This document shows, piece after piece, positions 8,355 through 16,163 of a stretch of DNA of 64,000 nucleotides. This DNA comes from DATKZS01 sp035527835 [NCBI: bacterium]. Its GTDB lineage: Bacteria; RBG-13-61-14. The stretch covers positions 1 through 64,000 of the forward strand of contig DATKZS010000127.1 in assembly GCA_035527835.1 (NCBI GenBank), given 5' to 3'. Within the stretch, counting starts at the first letter, position 1, and each line of letters begins with the position of its first letter. The translations under genes and the position numbers were made by a program. The notes beneath the pieces are model-generated. The model saw only the letters and a program-made list of their open reading frames with translations. It was not told the DNA's origin and made no database searches.

Positions 8355-8486
8355 CGTTGATCGGGAGCGATGAGATGACCATGACCTTGACTACCACGCG
8401 AAAGTCAGGCGCCCGGAGGAGCGGGCCAAGGGACTGACTCGTCCTTGATCGCTTACCGGGCCGCCTCAATTGGCGGCCTTTTTATT
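8355..8486 (+). ncRNA. Structured non-coding RNA candidate upstream of asd
   Basis: A consensus promoter and an intrinsic terminator bracket about 130 nt with clear pairing. A long-range stem pairs 8359-8370 (GATC, GGA, CGA blocks) with 8439-8450. Inside it, AGTCAG (8403-8408) pairs with CTGACT (8434-8439) around a GCCCG/CGGGC hairpin (8411-8415 with 8422-8426) whose loop is GAGGAG. The AGTCA segment could instead pair with TGACT at 8388-8392, so two exclusive folds are possible. I do not recognise the family. It may be a free sRNA or an attenuator-like leader for asd. Confidence 0.6.
8459..8486 (+). terminator. Intrinsic terminator of the 8355 RNA
   Basis: A perfect 7-bp stem GGCCGCC/GGCGGCC (8459-8465 and 8472-8478) with loop TCAATT is followed directly by TTTTTATT. 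Confidence 0.82.
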
Positions 8487-8509
8487 ACGCATTTTTTTGA
8501 GCATTTTTT

Positions 8510-8645
8510 AAAACCGCGGAGACGCAGAGACGCAGAGAAAGAATTTATTTTTATGAAGATCAATGGGATGGCAAGAACCTCGATGAGCTTCGGGACGGAT
8601 AAAAGAAAAAAATTTCTCCGCGGTCTCTGCGTCTCCGCGGTTAAA
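8510..8645. repeat. Inverted hairpin repeat, 'gacgcagag' family (B)
   Basis: Left arm about 8511-8544 (CCGCGGAGACGCAGAGACGC and on), right arm about 8611-8645 (its imperfect reverse complement), with a ~65-nt spacer. It ends shortly before the asd ribosome binding site. A single arm of the same family follows the rimI-like gene near 16125-16155. Confidence 0.88.
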
Positions 8646-8677
8646 AAAATTCTGATAAGGAATAGGAGGACAGGGTA

Positions 8678-9706
8678 ATGGCCAAGAAGGGGTATCGGGT
8701 GATCGTGGTCGGGATCGGGATGGTGGGCTCGAAGATGGTGGAGGTCCTGCTCGAGCGCAAGAAGCTGCCGCTCCGGGAGATCAAGATTCTGGCGACCCGC
8801 GAGCGCTATGAAAAAGTCGCGGGCCGGAAGTTCCTGGTCAAGGCGGCGGCGCCGGAGGAGTTCGACGGGTTCGACGTGGCGTTTTTCGCGGGGACCGAGG
8901 GGGCGTCGGGCGCGTCCAAGGTCCTGGGCTGGGAGGCCGTGAAACGAGGCTGCGTGGTGATAGACAACGGCAAGGACTTCCGCATGGACAAGCGGGTGCC
9001 GCTGGTGGTGCCGGAGGTGAACGCGGAGGCGCTCAAGAAGCACCAGGGCTTTATCGCGAACCCGAACTGCTCGACCATCGTGGCGGTGATGGCGCTGGGT
9101 CCCATCCACCGCGCGGCGCGGATCAAGCGGATCGTCTTTTCCACTTACCAGGCCGTCTCCGGCACCGGGACCAAGGCGCATAAGGAGCTCGCCCAGCAGG
9201 CCCGGGACTGGGCCGCGGGCAAGAAGCAGCTCAAGGCCGAGGTCTACCCGGTCCCGATTTTCGGGAACGTGATCCCGCAGATCAGCAAGCTGGTTGATGA
9301 GATGCCGGGCTATTACGAGGAAGAGGTCAAGATGCAGCGCGAGACCCGGAAGATCCTGGGCGACCCGCGGATCAAGGTGAGCGCCACCTGCGTGCGCGTG
9401 CCCGTGTTCAACTCTCACGGCGAGGCCGTCAACGTCCAGACCGAGAAGAAGCTCTCGCCCGGCGCCGTGCGCAAGCTCCTGCTCAAGGCCCCCGGGGTCA
9501 AGGTCATGGACGACGCGAAAAACGGCGTGTGGCCCTACCCCCTCATCGCCGACGGCGACGACGACGTGTACGTGGGCCGCATCCGCGAGGACCTCTCCGC
9601 CAAAAACTGCATAGACCTCTTCCTGGTCGGCGACAACATAAGAAAAGGCGCCGCCACCAACGCCGTCCAGATCGCGGAGAAGATGATGGAGATGAGGCTG
9701 ATCTGA
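8678..9706 (+). CDS. asd: Aspartate-semialdehyde dehydrogenase
   Basis: NADP-dependent enzyme reducing beta-aspartyl phosphate to aspartate semialdehyde, a branch point to lysine/diaminopimelate, threonine and methionine. The 342-residue protein has the N-terminal dinucleotide fold (VVGIGMVGSKMVEVLLER), the catalytic cysteine in NPNCSTI at about residue 129, the VFSTYQAVSGTG segment and the substrate-binding region around SATCVRVPVFNSHGEAV. The start is supported by AGGAGG. It lies alone, 190 nt after the structured RNA candidate, with a hairpin repeat between. Confidence 0.95.
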   Translation: MAKKGYRVIVVGIGMVGSKMVEVLLERKKLPLREIKILATRERYEKVAGRKFLVKAAAPEEFDGFDVAFFAGTEGASGASKVLGWEAVKRGCVVIDNGKDFRMDKRVPLVVPEVNAEALKKHQGFIANPNCSTIVAVMALGPIHRAARIKRIVFSTYQAVSGTGTKAHKELAQQARDWAAGKKQLKAEVYPVPIFGNVIPQISKLVDEMPGYYEEEVKMQRETRKILGDPRIKVSATCVRVPVFNSHGEAVNVQTEKKLSPGAVRKLLLKAPGVKVMDDAKNGVWPYPLIADGDDDVYVGRIREDLSAKNCIDLFLVGDNIRKGAATNAVQIAEKMMEMRLI

Positions 9707-9811
9707 GGGAGTTTTTCCGCCCATTGATCTTTCGCGGGCAGGTCATATCTAATGTCGTTGCTCCCGCAGAATGACTCGGGATGTGGCCTGCCCGACGAAG
9801 CTGCGGAACCG

Positions 9812-10507
9812 TTATTTCTCTTGTTGGCGGCCGAGGGCTTCGATCCGACCAAGCCATTCATTAAAATGAGGGCACTTTTTTCTGATGGTCGGAAGTCCGA
9901 TGCGTTGGGCGGTTATTGGACCAGCCGAAGCTTTCCTGCCCTCATAGTCAGGGAGTATATTGATAATCCTTTTGGAAGGGGCCGTCTCATCTCCATCATC
10001 AATCAATTCAGGCGATTTGAAAGCAGAGCACATGGCTATGATACCTTCGATGGCCTTGCGCCGGTTTATGAATTCCAACTCCAATTTAGATGGGTCCGAA
10101 AGAATGAGCGCTTCAAACTCATGCAATTGAATATAGGGGACAAAGCGCGGGTGGTTGATGTCTTTGGCCAGAGCTTTCTCCAGCATCTCAACAATATAAT
10201 AGGGATCCGGACATTTTTTAGCTTCTTCGAGCTCAGGGAAATCGTGGGGCAAATGGTACAGGTCGAACATAGTGCCAAAAACCGCATCAATGTTCGCGTC
10301 TTCTTTCATCCATCGCTGCAGATCCCTCTTCGCGCGAGCATAATCCGTCATTCCGCCGCGATGAATTTTTCTTCGCCGCCGGCTGCGGCTCGTTTCCACG
10401 CACCTTGCATCAGCGTATATTTCATATTGGCTGAGATGGTCCACCAGCATGGAGTTAATAAACGTTTCTTCGGTCTGGCCCTCCACCACCAAGTGCAATC
10501 GAACCAT
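9812..10507 (-). CDS. DUF4276 / TOPRIM-like effector protein
   Basis: 231 residues from MVRLHLVVEG. The N-terminus has VEGQTEETF and a later segment reads LHEFEALILSDP, both typical of DUF4276, a family related to RloB and predicted to have a TOPRIM-like fold with metal-binding acidic residues. Its ATG shares one base with the stop codon of the upstream ATPase gene (TGATG), so the two are translationally coupled. By analogy with OLD and PARIS-type systems (ATPase plus TOPRIM protein), it is probably the nuclease or effector of an anti-phage module; this is inference. The pair looks less GC-rich than its neighbours. Confidence 0.8.
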   Translation of the reverse strand: MVRLHLVVEGQTEETFINSMLVDHLSQYEIYADARCVETSRSRRRRKIHRGGMTDYARAKRDLQRWMKEDANIDAVFGTMFDLYHLPHDFPELEEAKKCPDPYYIVEMLEKALAKDINHPRFVPYIQLHEFEALILSDPSKLELEFINRRKAIEGIIAMCSAFKSPELIDDGDETAPSKRIINILPDYEGRKASAGPITAQRIGLPTIRKKCPHFNEWLGRIEALGRQQEK

Positions 10508-11613
10508 CAAGGTCTCCCGCCGATCACATTTTTTTCCCACAGTTCAGCCATGGAGTATTCATCCAGCCATTGATCCAGTTTTTCAGGCTCAAGCCTTTTG
10601 AAAAAGGATTCACGGCCGGGACGCTCCACCACCACCACGTCTTCGGGGTCAAAGTAATCAATAAAGGTCGTGGATTGGGTGGCCAGGATGACTTGACGGT
10701 TTACGGAGACACTCTTTAAGAGACCGGAGATAACATTAATTGCGTAAGGATGCAGTCCAAGTTCAGGCTCATCCAATATAATGACTGAAGGCAGACAATT
10801 TTCCGGCTGCAGCAGAAGCGAGACCAGCGCAAACATGCGCAGGGTTCCGTCCGAAGCCTGGTGAGCGCCGAACAACATATCGCTCTCCCGCTCCTGCCAT
10901 TTCAGCAGCACCTTTCCGTTCTCCGGCTCAAAAATGAAATCGCCGAAAAAGGGAGCGATTTGCCGGATCGTGTCCACAATCCGGCGATAATATTCCGGCC
11001 GGGTTTTGTTAAGAAGATAGAGAAAGGGGGCGAGGTTTGCCCCATCTTCTTTTAAGAACCTGTTATCTTCGATATCCCACTTCTGCCGGATGCGTGCTGT
11101 TTCCGAGGTGTTATGAAATTGATATACAACGCAGCTTTTTAATATCCATAGAATGGTCTTGGCGGTTTGATCTCCATTGTCGGCTGCGGCTATCAGTCTT
11201 GTTTCCGAATGTCCTGATTCGAGCGTTTTCCATTCCGCTGAAGTGGGCAAGCCTTTGCGGGAAAAGCGATACCGTTCATCCGCGAACCTTAAGGTGTCGG
11301 GCGCGGCATAGAACAGCCGCATATAATATTCGTTCAGGCCCTTATCGCTCTCAAATGACAGCGAGGCCTCGATCTGGGGAGTTAATGAAGCCCCATCATG
11401 CAGCAAGGCGTTGGCGCCGCCGGATTTGCCGATGATGAACTGGAGATTGCCGGTAGATGGCGTCATCCAATTCAACATTTTGAAAAACGAGATTAAATTG
11501 GATTTGCCGGCCCCGTTGGCACCTATCAGAACGTTGATGTTACGGAGGGTTAGTTCATCCAGTGAGCGGATGGACTTGAACCCGCGCAAGGTTATTTTAC
11601 TAAGTTTATCCAT
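10507..11613 (-). CDS. AAA (OLD/RecF-like) ATPase of a defence-like pair
   Basis: 368-residue ABC-type ATPase of the AAA_15/AAA_21 group. Walker A is GANGAGKSN near residue 35, the signature-like helix is ASDGTLRMFALVSLLL, Walker B is VIILDEPELGLHP, and the H-loop region is ILATQSTTFIDYF. No nuclease domain is fused; the following DUF4276 gene probably supplies that function. The start MDKLSK is chosen because AAGGAG precedes it at normal distance; eight further in-frame codons upstream lack such a site. Composition differs from the GC-rich neighbours, suggesting horizontal acquisition between asd and the TonB-like genes. Confidence 0.85.
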   Translation of the reverse strand: MDKLSKITLRGFKSIRSLDELTLRNINVLIGANGAGKSNLISFFKMLNWMTPSTGNLQFIIGKSGGANALLHDGASLTPQIEASLSFESDKGLNEYYMRLFYAAPDTLRFADERYRFSRKGLPTSAEWKTLESGHSETRLIAAADNGDQTAKTILWILKSCVVYQFHNTSETARIRQKWDIEDNRFLKEDGANLAPFLYLLNKTRPEYYRRIVDTIRQIAPFFGDFIFEPENGKVLLKWQERESDMLFGAHQASDGTLRMFALVSLLLQPENCLPSVIILDEPELGLHPYAINVISGLLKSVSVNRQVILATQSTTFIDYFDPEDVVVVERPGRESFFKRLEPEKLDQWLDEYSMAELWEKNVIGGRP

Positions 11614-11775
11614 TCTCAAGACTCCTTCAAAAACCAAAGCTGGTTAGTTCTTAGTATTTGAGCCTCGGTTCACGACGTTATTATCGCAGGAAATCATGGC
11701 CAATTCAAAAAATTGGAGCTTTAAGATTAGCAAGAATTATGTTCTCAACGCCGTTCTCGCGCAAGCGTTCCGGCT

Positions 11776-12108
11776 TTAAGCGGCATAGATCGTCCTGCCT
11801 TCTTCGAGAATGGTCTTGTAAATCAGGCCGGGATTATCGCGGTGCTTTTCCAAGTCGCCCGGGGTCGCAACCACTATATCGAAAGGAATGGTTATTCCCT
11901 TGATCTCCCGGTACAGCTTCTGGGCCGTGTGCCTCCGATGCGTCCCTTCCGGCATTACCACCAGAACATCCACGTCACTTTCCGGGCCGAACTCTCCCCG
12001 CGCGGCTGATCCGAAAAGGATCACGCGTACAGGGTTTACCTCCCCCACGATCAGGCGGAGCAATTTCTCTATCTGCTCCTGATAGCAATGTAGTAATGAA
12101 TCATCCAT
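11776..12108 (-). CDS. MNT-type nucleotidyltransferase (antitoxin-like)
   Basis: 110-residue minimal nucleotidyltransferase. The catalytic signature is FGSAARGEFGPESDVDVLVV, that is GS followed by the D-x-D pair. Such proteins usually neutralise a HEPN-domain toxin by adenylylating it. Here no HEPN gene is present: only about 140 nt separate it from the ATPase gene, and nothing HEPN-like can be read there. It may be an orphan left after loss of its partner. A TATAAT box at 12116-12121 on the minus strand sits 7 nt before the ATG, so the message may be leaderless. Confidence 0.85.
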   Translation of the reverse strand: MDDSLLHCYQEQIEKLLRLIVGEVNPVRVILFGSAARGEFGPESDVDVLVVMPEGTHRRHTAQKLYREIKGITIPFDIVVATPGDLEKHRDNPGLIYKTILEEGRTIYAA

Positions 12109-12115
12109 TCTGGTA

Positions 12116-12121
12116 ATTATA
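12116..12121 (-). promoter_or_regulatory. Probable -10 box of the MNT gene
   Basis: TATAAT on the minus strand, 7 nt from the ATG at 12108. The -35 region is poor (TTCAAA at 12139-12144, 17-bp spacing). Confidence 0.4.
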
Positions 12122-12157
12122 CCGCACTCTGGACTTTATTTGAAAAACGAGACCTGA

Positions 12158-13141
12158 TCATCTCGGGAAACTATTGTTGTCTTCCCGCCTTTCAATTTCA
12201 ACGATGAACCCGAACCTGGTCTTGAACCTGCCATCGGAGTCAATGAGTTGGGGTGGCAGGTCATAGATGGGCGCGGTTTTCCGGGCGGCTTTGATGGTGG
12301 CGGCGTCGAGAATGGGTATTCCGCTGGACTCAAGGACCATGGCCGAATCAAAGCTCCCGTCACGGTTATATGCAATGTCAATGACCGTGATATACTTGCC
12401 CTCGGGGATGCTGTAGTCCATAAGCAGGACGGAAACATCCGATCTCCAGAAAAACGCCAGCACCTTCTTGAACCGGTTGAAAAACGAGGCATAGGTGTAT
12501 TGCCTGGAATCAACGCAGGTAATGTTGCCGAGCCTGGCGGAAGGGATGTAATCCACCGAGCCGTTGTCCGAGTCCATCGAGCGGCTCAGATCGGAGAGTT
12601 TGATCTTGAGATCGCTCTTGCCTACTCCCGCCGGATCGTTTTTGGCGACCTCGACCGGACGGCCGACCAGATAATCCGGCGCGCGCTTGCCCCGGCTTGA
12701 CGCCTCTCTCTCGCCTCCGGCCCGAGGCTTCTTTTGCGCTGCCCGGCCTTTGCTCGAATTTTCAGACCTGTTGTTGTCCGTTTTTTCCTGCTGGGACCCG
12801 GGCGAGCCGGTCTGGCTGCGCGACGGCTTTATCGTTTCCTGCTCCACCCGCATGTTGCGCTCGGACAGGTAACGGGCGTGATCTGGCGGCGGGGTGATGT
12901 CGTTCGGGTCCGCCGGACCCAGGTCCACGATCTGGCCGCTAGGCTCCGGCTCCGGCTTTTTTTCCGGCTCCTTCGCCTCCGGGACCTCGTCCTTGGGCAG
13001 GTTCACCAGCTCGATCAGCTTGAAATCGTCCGTTGCCGCGGAGGCCTCCCGCGGATTGAAAAAATGCATCAACGCGAGGTTCAGCATGAGCGAAAGAATC
13101 GCGGCCACGATCACGATGAGCCTGTTTTCGTCGAGCTTCAT
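12158..13141 (-). CDS. TonB-family protein with AgmX-like C-terminal domain
   Basis: 327 residues: an N-terminal signal anchor (VAAILSLMLNLALMHFF, residues 11-27), a proline/glutamate-rich periplasm-spanning segment, a basic low-complexity region, and a TonB-like C-terminal domain from about residue 220. The segment YTYASFFNRFKKVLAFFW matches the consensus seen in TonB/AgmX-type proteins of deltaproteobacteria and myxobacteria. It likely couples inner-membrane energy to an outer-membrane process, but no ExbB/ExbD or receptor is nearby. It is divergent from a second, shorter TonB-like gene, with a hairpin repeat in the shared 5' region. Confidence 0.8.
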   Translation of the reverse strand: MKLDENRLIVIVAAILSLMLNLALMHFFNPREASAATDDFKLIELVNLPKDEVPEAKEPEKKPEPEPSGQIVDLGPADPNDITPPPDHARYLSERNMRVEQETIKPSRSQTGSPGSQQEKTDNNRSENSSKGRAAQKKPRAGGEREASSRGKRAPDYLVGRPVEVAKNDPAGVGKSDLKIKLSDLSRSMDSDNGSVDYIPSARLGNITCVDSRQYTYASFFNRFKKVLAFFWRSDVSVLLMDYSIPEGKYITVIDIAYNRDGSFDSAMVLESSGIPILDAATIKAARKTAPIYDLPPQLIDSDGRFKTRFGFIVEIERREDNNSFPR

Positions 13142-13230
13142 CTCCCTTTAGAGTAAAGACGGCGGGCGAAAGTGTCAATGGCGGGCTGGGCAGGGCCGTG
13201 CCGCGGGTCTGGGTGACCGGATTACAGCTC

Positions 13231-13341
13231 TTTTTCACGCCAAGGCGCAAAGAGCGCAAAGAATTAATCATAACAATACCTGCGGCTCGATTTCTTCATC
13301 TCCTCTTACCTTTGCGTTCTTTGCGCCTTGGCGTGAAAAAA
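13231..13341. repeat. Inverted hairpin repeat, 'gcgcaaagagcgcaaag' family (C)
   Basis: Left arm 13231-13264 (TTTTTCACGCCAAGGCGCAA and on), right arm 13309-13341 (imperfect reverse complement), spacer ~45 nt. It lies in the divergent region between two TonB-like genes. A second pair with related arms is at 47315-47400. Confidence 0.88.
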
Positions 13342-13442
13342 TCTCCGGTCTGAATCGGGGCGGAGGAGGAGCGTTCATTTGAAGGCGGGCGCGGCGGTGA
13401 TATACTTTGATTGAGTTCTTCGCGAGCTCGGATGGTCCCGCC

Positions 13443-14180
13443 ATGGAATTCATGCCGGACAGGGGAGTGATAAGAGATAAGAGCCTGGTAATCGCGCTGG
13501 CGCTGTCGGTGCTGGTCCATCTTGGCGTCGCGGCCGCGGCGCGCGGCTTCATGGAGCGCCGGCCCCGGCTGGAGATCGTGGAGGTGGACCTGAGCCACAT
13601 CACCCGGCTCGATCCTTCTCGGCTCGCCCCCGCGTCGCCCGAGCCCGCCAAGCCGGTCCGGCCGGAGCCAAGACCCAAGATCCAGACGGCGTGCCGCCCC
13701 GAGCCGGCGCCCGCGCCGGACCCGGCGCCTGATCCCGTGACCGATGACGAAGAACCGCCGCCGCCCGCTGATCCAGGTCCGGCCGCGGACCCGAAGAGCG
13801 AGGCGGTTGACGCGGGACCTTCGAGAGAAGTGGCGGACGCGTCCGGCCCATCAAGCGGGATCGCCGGCCGGCCTGACCCGTTCCGGTCGTATCGCGGAAA
13901 GGTGGCGCGGCGGATCGAGCGGGCGCGCAAGGTCTACCCCTACCGGTCGCGGCTCCAGGAGAACCGGGAGGAAGGCACGGTGAGTGTCCGATTCGTGATC
14001 CAGCCAAGCGGGGCGGTGCGGGGCGTCGAGGTGGCGAAGAGCTCGGGCCACCCGCTGCTCGATCAGGCCGCGGTGGAGATCGTGGAGAACGCCGCGCCGT
14101 TTCCGCCGCTGCCGCCGGAGCTGGGAATCTCCGAGCTCCCGGTCAACAGCCCCATCCGGTTCACGTTACGCACGCCGTGA
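13443..14180 (+). CDS. TonB-family energy-transducing protein
   Basis: 245 residues from the start used here. A single N-terminal membrane anchor (SLVIALALSVLVHLGVAAAA) is followed by a proline-rich stretch rich in PAPAPDPAPD-type repeats and a C-terminal TonB domain from about residue 160, including GTVSVRFVIQPSGAVRGVEV and SSGHPLLDQAAVEIV. That domain normally contacts the TonB box of outer-membrane receptors. The start is uncertain: an ATG at 13407 and one at 13455 are in frame and no strong ribosome binding site decides. No exbBD or receptor gene is in the window. Confidence 0.82.
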   Translation: MEFMPDRGVIRDKSLVIALALSVLVHLGVAAAARGFMERRPRLEIVEVDLSHITRLDPSRLAPASPEPAKPVRPEPRPKIQTACRPEPAPAPDPAPDPVTDDEEPPPPADPGPAADPKSEAVDAGPSREVADASGPSSGIAGRPDPFRSYRGKVARRIERARKVYPYRSRLQENREEGTVSVRFVIQPSGAVRGVEVAKSSGHPLLDQAAVEIVENAAPFPPLPPELGISELPVNSPIRFTLRTP

Positions 14181-14339
14181 CCGGGCGTCTCGCCATGACG
14201 TAGATCCGCCGGCCCGGCGGCATCCCAAGATAACACCGCCACTGACCCGGCGGCAACGGATGCCGGCAAGCTGCCGGCGCTACAGCCCCTTGCAACCTCT
14301 CTTTCGCGCGGCTACTATAACAGCGCGGAGGCCAAAGAT

Positions 14340-15401
14340 ATGGCAAAACAATTGCCGCTCCTGAATGAAAAGGAAATCCCGACCCCGCGCCGCATCTACG
14401 AGTACCTGGACCGATACGTGATCGGCCAGGACCGGAGCAAGCGGACGCTGGCCATCGCCGCGTACAACCATTTCAAGCGGCTGCGCTCGAACGCGGCGCC
14501 TTCCGTGGATGAAACGCCCATCAAGAAATCGAACGTGCTGATGGTGGGCCCGAGCGGGTGCGGCAAGACCCACCTGGCGCGGAACCTGTCGCGGGCGCTG
14601 GAGGTCCCGTTCGTGGTGGTTGACGCCACGGAGTACACGGAGGCCGGGTATTACGGCAAGGACGTGGAGGTGATGCTGGGCGAGCTCTTGTTCGCGGCGG
14701 ACCTGGACGTGGATCTGGCCCAGCAGGGCATCGTGTTCGTAGACGAGATAGACAAGATCGCGCGCCGGAACCACGGCGAGCGCACGGGCGCCGGCTCGCG
14801 CGACATCGGGGGCGAGGGCGTGCAGCAGTCGCTATTGAAGCTCCTGGAAGGCGCCACCGTGTTCGTTCCCTACAACATCACGCAGCACTGGTCCAAGCAC
14901 GACTTCGTGCAGATGGACACCACCAACATCCTCTTCATCTGCGCGGGCACTTTCACGGACATGAAGCGGGGCAAGGCGGGCCGCAGGATGGGGTTCATGC
15001 GGGAGGAGGCGCCGGCGGACGGCGGGATCCCGCGCGAGCAGCGGGTGCAGGTGGAGGACCTGATGGAGTACGGCATGATCACGGAGTTCCTGGGCCGGGT
15101 TCCCATCATCGCCGAGCTCGGCGAGCTCACTCCGGAGCAGTTGGTGCGGGTGATGACCGAGCCGCCGGACTCGATCATCCGGGAGTACACTCGGCTCCTT
15201 ATGCTGGACGGCATTGACCTGGAGTTCACCGCGGAGGCCCTGAAATCCATCGCCCGGTTCGCGTCGCGCCGGAAGCTGGGCGCGCGCGGCCTGCGCACGA
15301 TCATCGAGGACATCATGCACGACCACATGTTCACGGCGCCGGAGCGGCCGGGCCAGCGCGTGACCATCGCGGAGGACGAGGTCCTGAAAAAACTCGCCTG
15401 A
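14340..15401 (+). CDS. ClpX-like AAA+ ATPase lacking the zinc-binding domain
   Basis: 353 residues, clearly ClpX-like: Walker A GPSGCGKT, Walker B IVFVDEIDKIA, a GGEGVQQSLLKLLEG segment, the arginine-finger segment FLGRVPIIAEL and sensor-2 GARGLRTIIE. Unlike typical ClpX (about 420 residues) it has no N-terminal four-cysteine zinc domain and begins almost at the AAA+ module. The substrate-gripping pore loop is GYYG instead of GYVG. The ClpP-docking region retains a MGF tripeptide in place of IGF. It is not beside clpP or tig. It may be a specialised unfoldase or remodeller rather than housekeeping ClpX; this is inference from the differences. Confidence 0.85.
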   Translation: MAKQLPLLNEKEIPTPRRIYEYLDRYVIGQDRSKRTLAIAAYNHFKRLRSNAAPSVDETPIKKSNVLMVGPSGCGKTHLARNLSRALEVPFVVVDATEYTEAGYYGKDVEVMLGELLFAADLDVDLAQQGIVFVDEIDKIARRNHGERTGAGSRDIGGEGVQQSLLKLLEGATVFVPYNITQHWSKHDFVQMDTTNILFICAGTFTDMKRGKAGRRMGFMREEAPADGGIPREQRVQVEDLMEYGMITEFLGRVPIIAELGELTPEQLVRVMTEPPDSIIREYTRLLMLDGIDLEFTAEALKSIARFASRRKLGARGLRTIIEDIMHDHMFTAPERPGQRVTIAEDEVLKKLA

Positions 15402-15402
15402 C

Positions 15403-15650
15403 CATCAGTGCCGTCCAAAATAAACGGACCAGAGAACCGCCAAGACGCCAAGAACGCCAAGGATTATTTTTTATAAACTCAGGCCGTCTTCCGGGGAAAT
15501 AAAATTTTCTTGGCGCTCCCGTCGGCTGGTTCGCCAAGGACGTTCGGGCCGAAGAGATGGAGCTGTCTGCGTCCTAATGCAAAGAAACAAAAAGATTTGC
15601 TTGGCGACCCTTGGCGGTCTTGGCGCCTTGGCGTTTTTCTTAGGGCCTAT
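15403..15650 (+). repeat. Complete copy of the ~240-bp 'cgccaag' element (family D)
   Basis: It begins with the GTCCAAAATAAACGGACC segment, continues with the arm ACCGCCAAGACGCCAAGAAC, an AT-rich patch, internal CTTGGCG words, and a right arm near 15604-15640 (TTGGCGGTCTTGGCGCCTTG). It is the plus-orientation counterpart of positions 1-216, with many substitutions in the middle. Confidence 0.85.
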
Positions 15651-15671
15651 TTTAGATCAGAGCGGCTGACC

Positions 15672-16121
15672 ATGACGATCCGCGATCTGTCCCTCTCCGA
15701 CCTCGACGCCGTCACCGCCATTGACCGCGTCTGCTTCCCGCCGCCCGTCGCCTTTCCCCGCGAGCTCTTCGAAGAATGCCTCGACCGCAACGACACCTTA
15801 AGCCTCGGCATCGAGCGCGACGGCCGCCTCGCTGCCTTCGCCGTGATCAACCGCTCCGGACCGAGCGCCCTCCAGATCATCACCATTGACGTGCTCCCCG
15901 AGTTCCGCCGCCAGGGACTGGCCGACGCCCTCATGCAAGAGGCCATGGCCGCGGCGCGCGCGAACGGGATCAAAAGGATCGTGCTCCAGGCCGCCGTTGA
16001 CAACGACCCCGCCATCGCCCTCTATAAAAAATGGGGCTTCCGGATCAAGGCGGTGCTGCCCGACTATTACGGCCAGGGCAAGGACGCGTTCCTGATGGAC
16101 AGGGAGATCGGGGAAAAATAG
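15672..16121 (+). CDS. GNAT acetyltransferase, RimI-like
   Basis: 149-residue GNAT-fold protein. The acetyl-CoA binding signature RRQGLADALMQEAM lies at about residues 78-91. Strand 5 and the terminal segment (NDPAIALYKKWGFRIKAVLPDYY) closely follow RimI, the ribosomal protein S18 alanine N-acetyltransferase. The start MTIRDL is the normal family start; the frame is open back through the upstream repeat to 15510, which should not be included. RimI and other GNATs are hard to separate by eye, so substrate assignment is tentative. Confidence 0.75.
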   Translation: MTIRDLSLSDLDAVTAIDRVCFPPPVAFPRELFEECLDRNDTLSLGIERDGRLAAFAVINRSGPSALQIITIDVLPEFRRQGLADALMQEAMAAARANGIKRIVLQAAVDNDPAIALYKKWGFRIKAVLPDYYGQGKDAFLMDREIGEK

Positions 16122-16163
16122 TATTAACCGCCGAGACGCAGAGGACGCAGAGAAATATATTGA

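Noticed and set aside
8341-8460. Lysine riboswitch for asd
   Set aside because: The conserved junction motifs of the lysine aptamer are absent and the RNA is too short; an independent terminator separates it from asd by 190 nt.
8355-8486. Signal recognition particle RNA
   Set aside because: GUCAGG and CCAAGG words recall the SRP apical stem, but the GGAA tetraloop and AGCAGC internal loop are missing and the overall fold is branched.
11640-11775. HEPN toxin remnant downstream of the MNT gene
   Set aside because: Only 135 nt; the best frame reads PERLRENGVENIILANL and matches no HEPN pattern I know.
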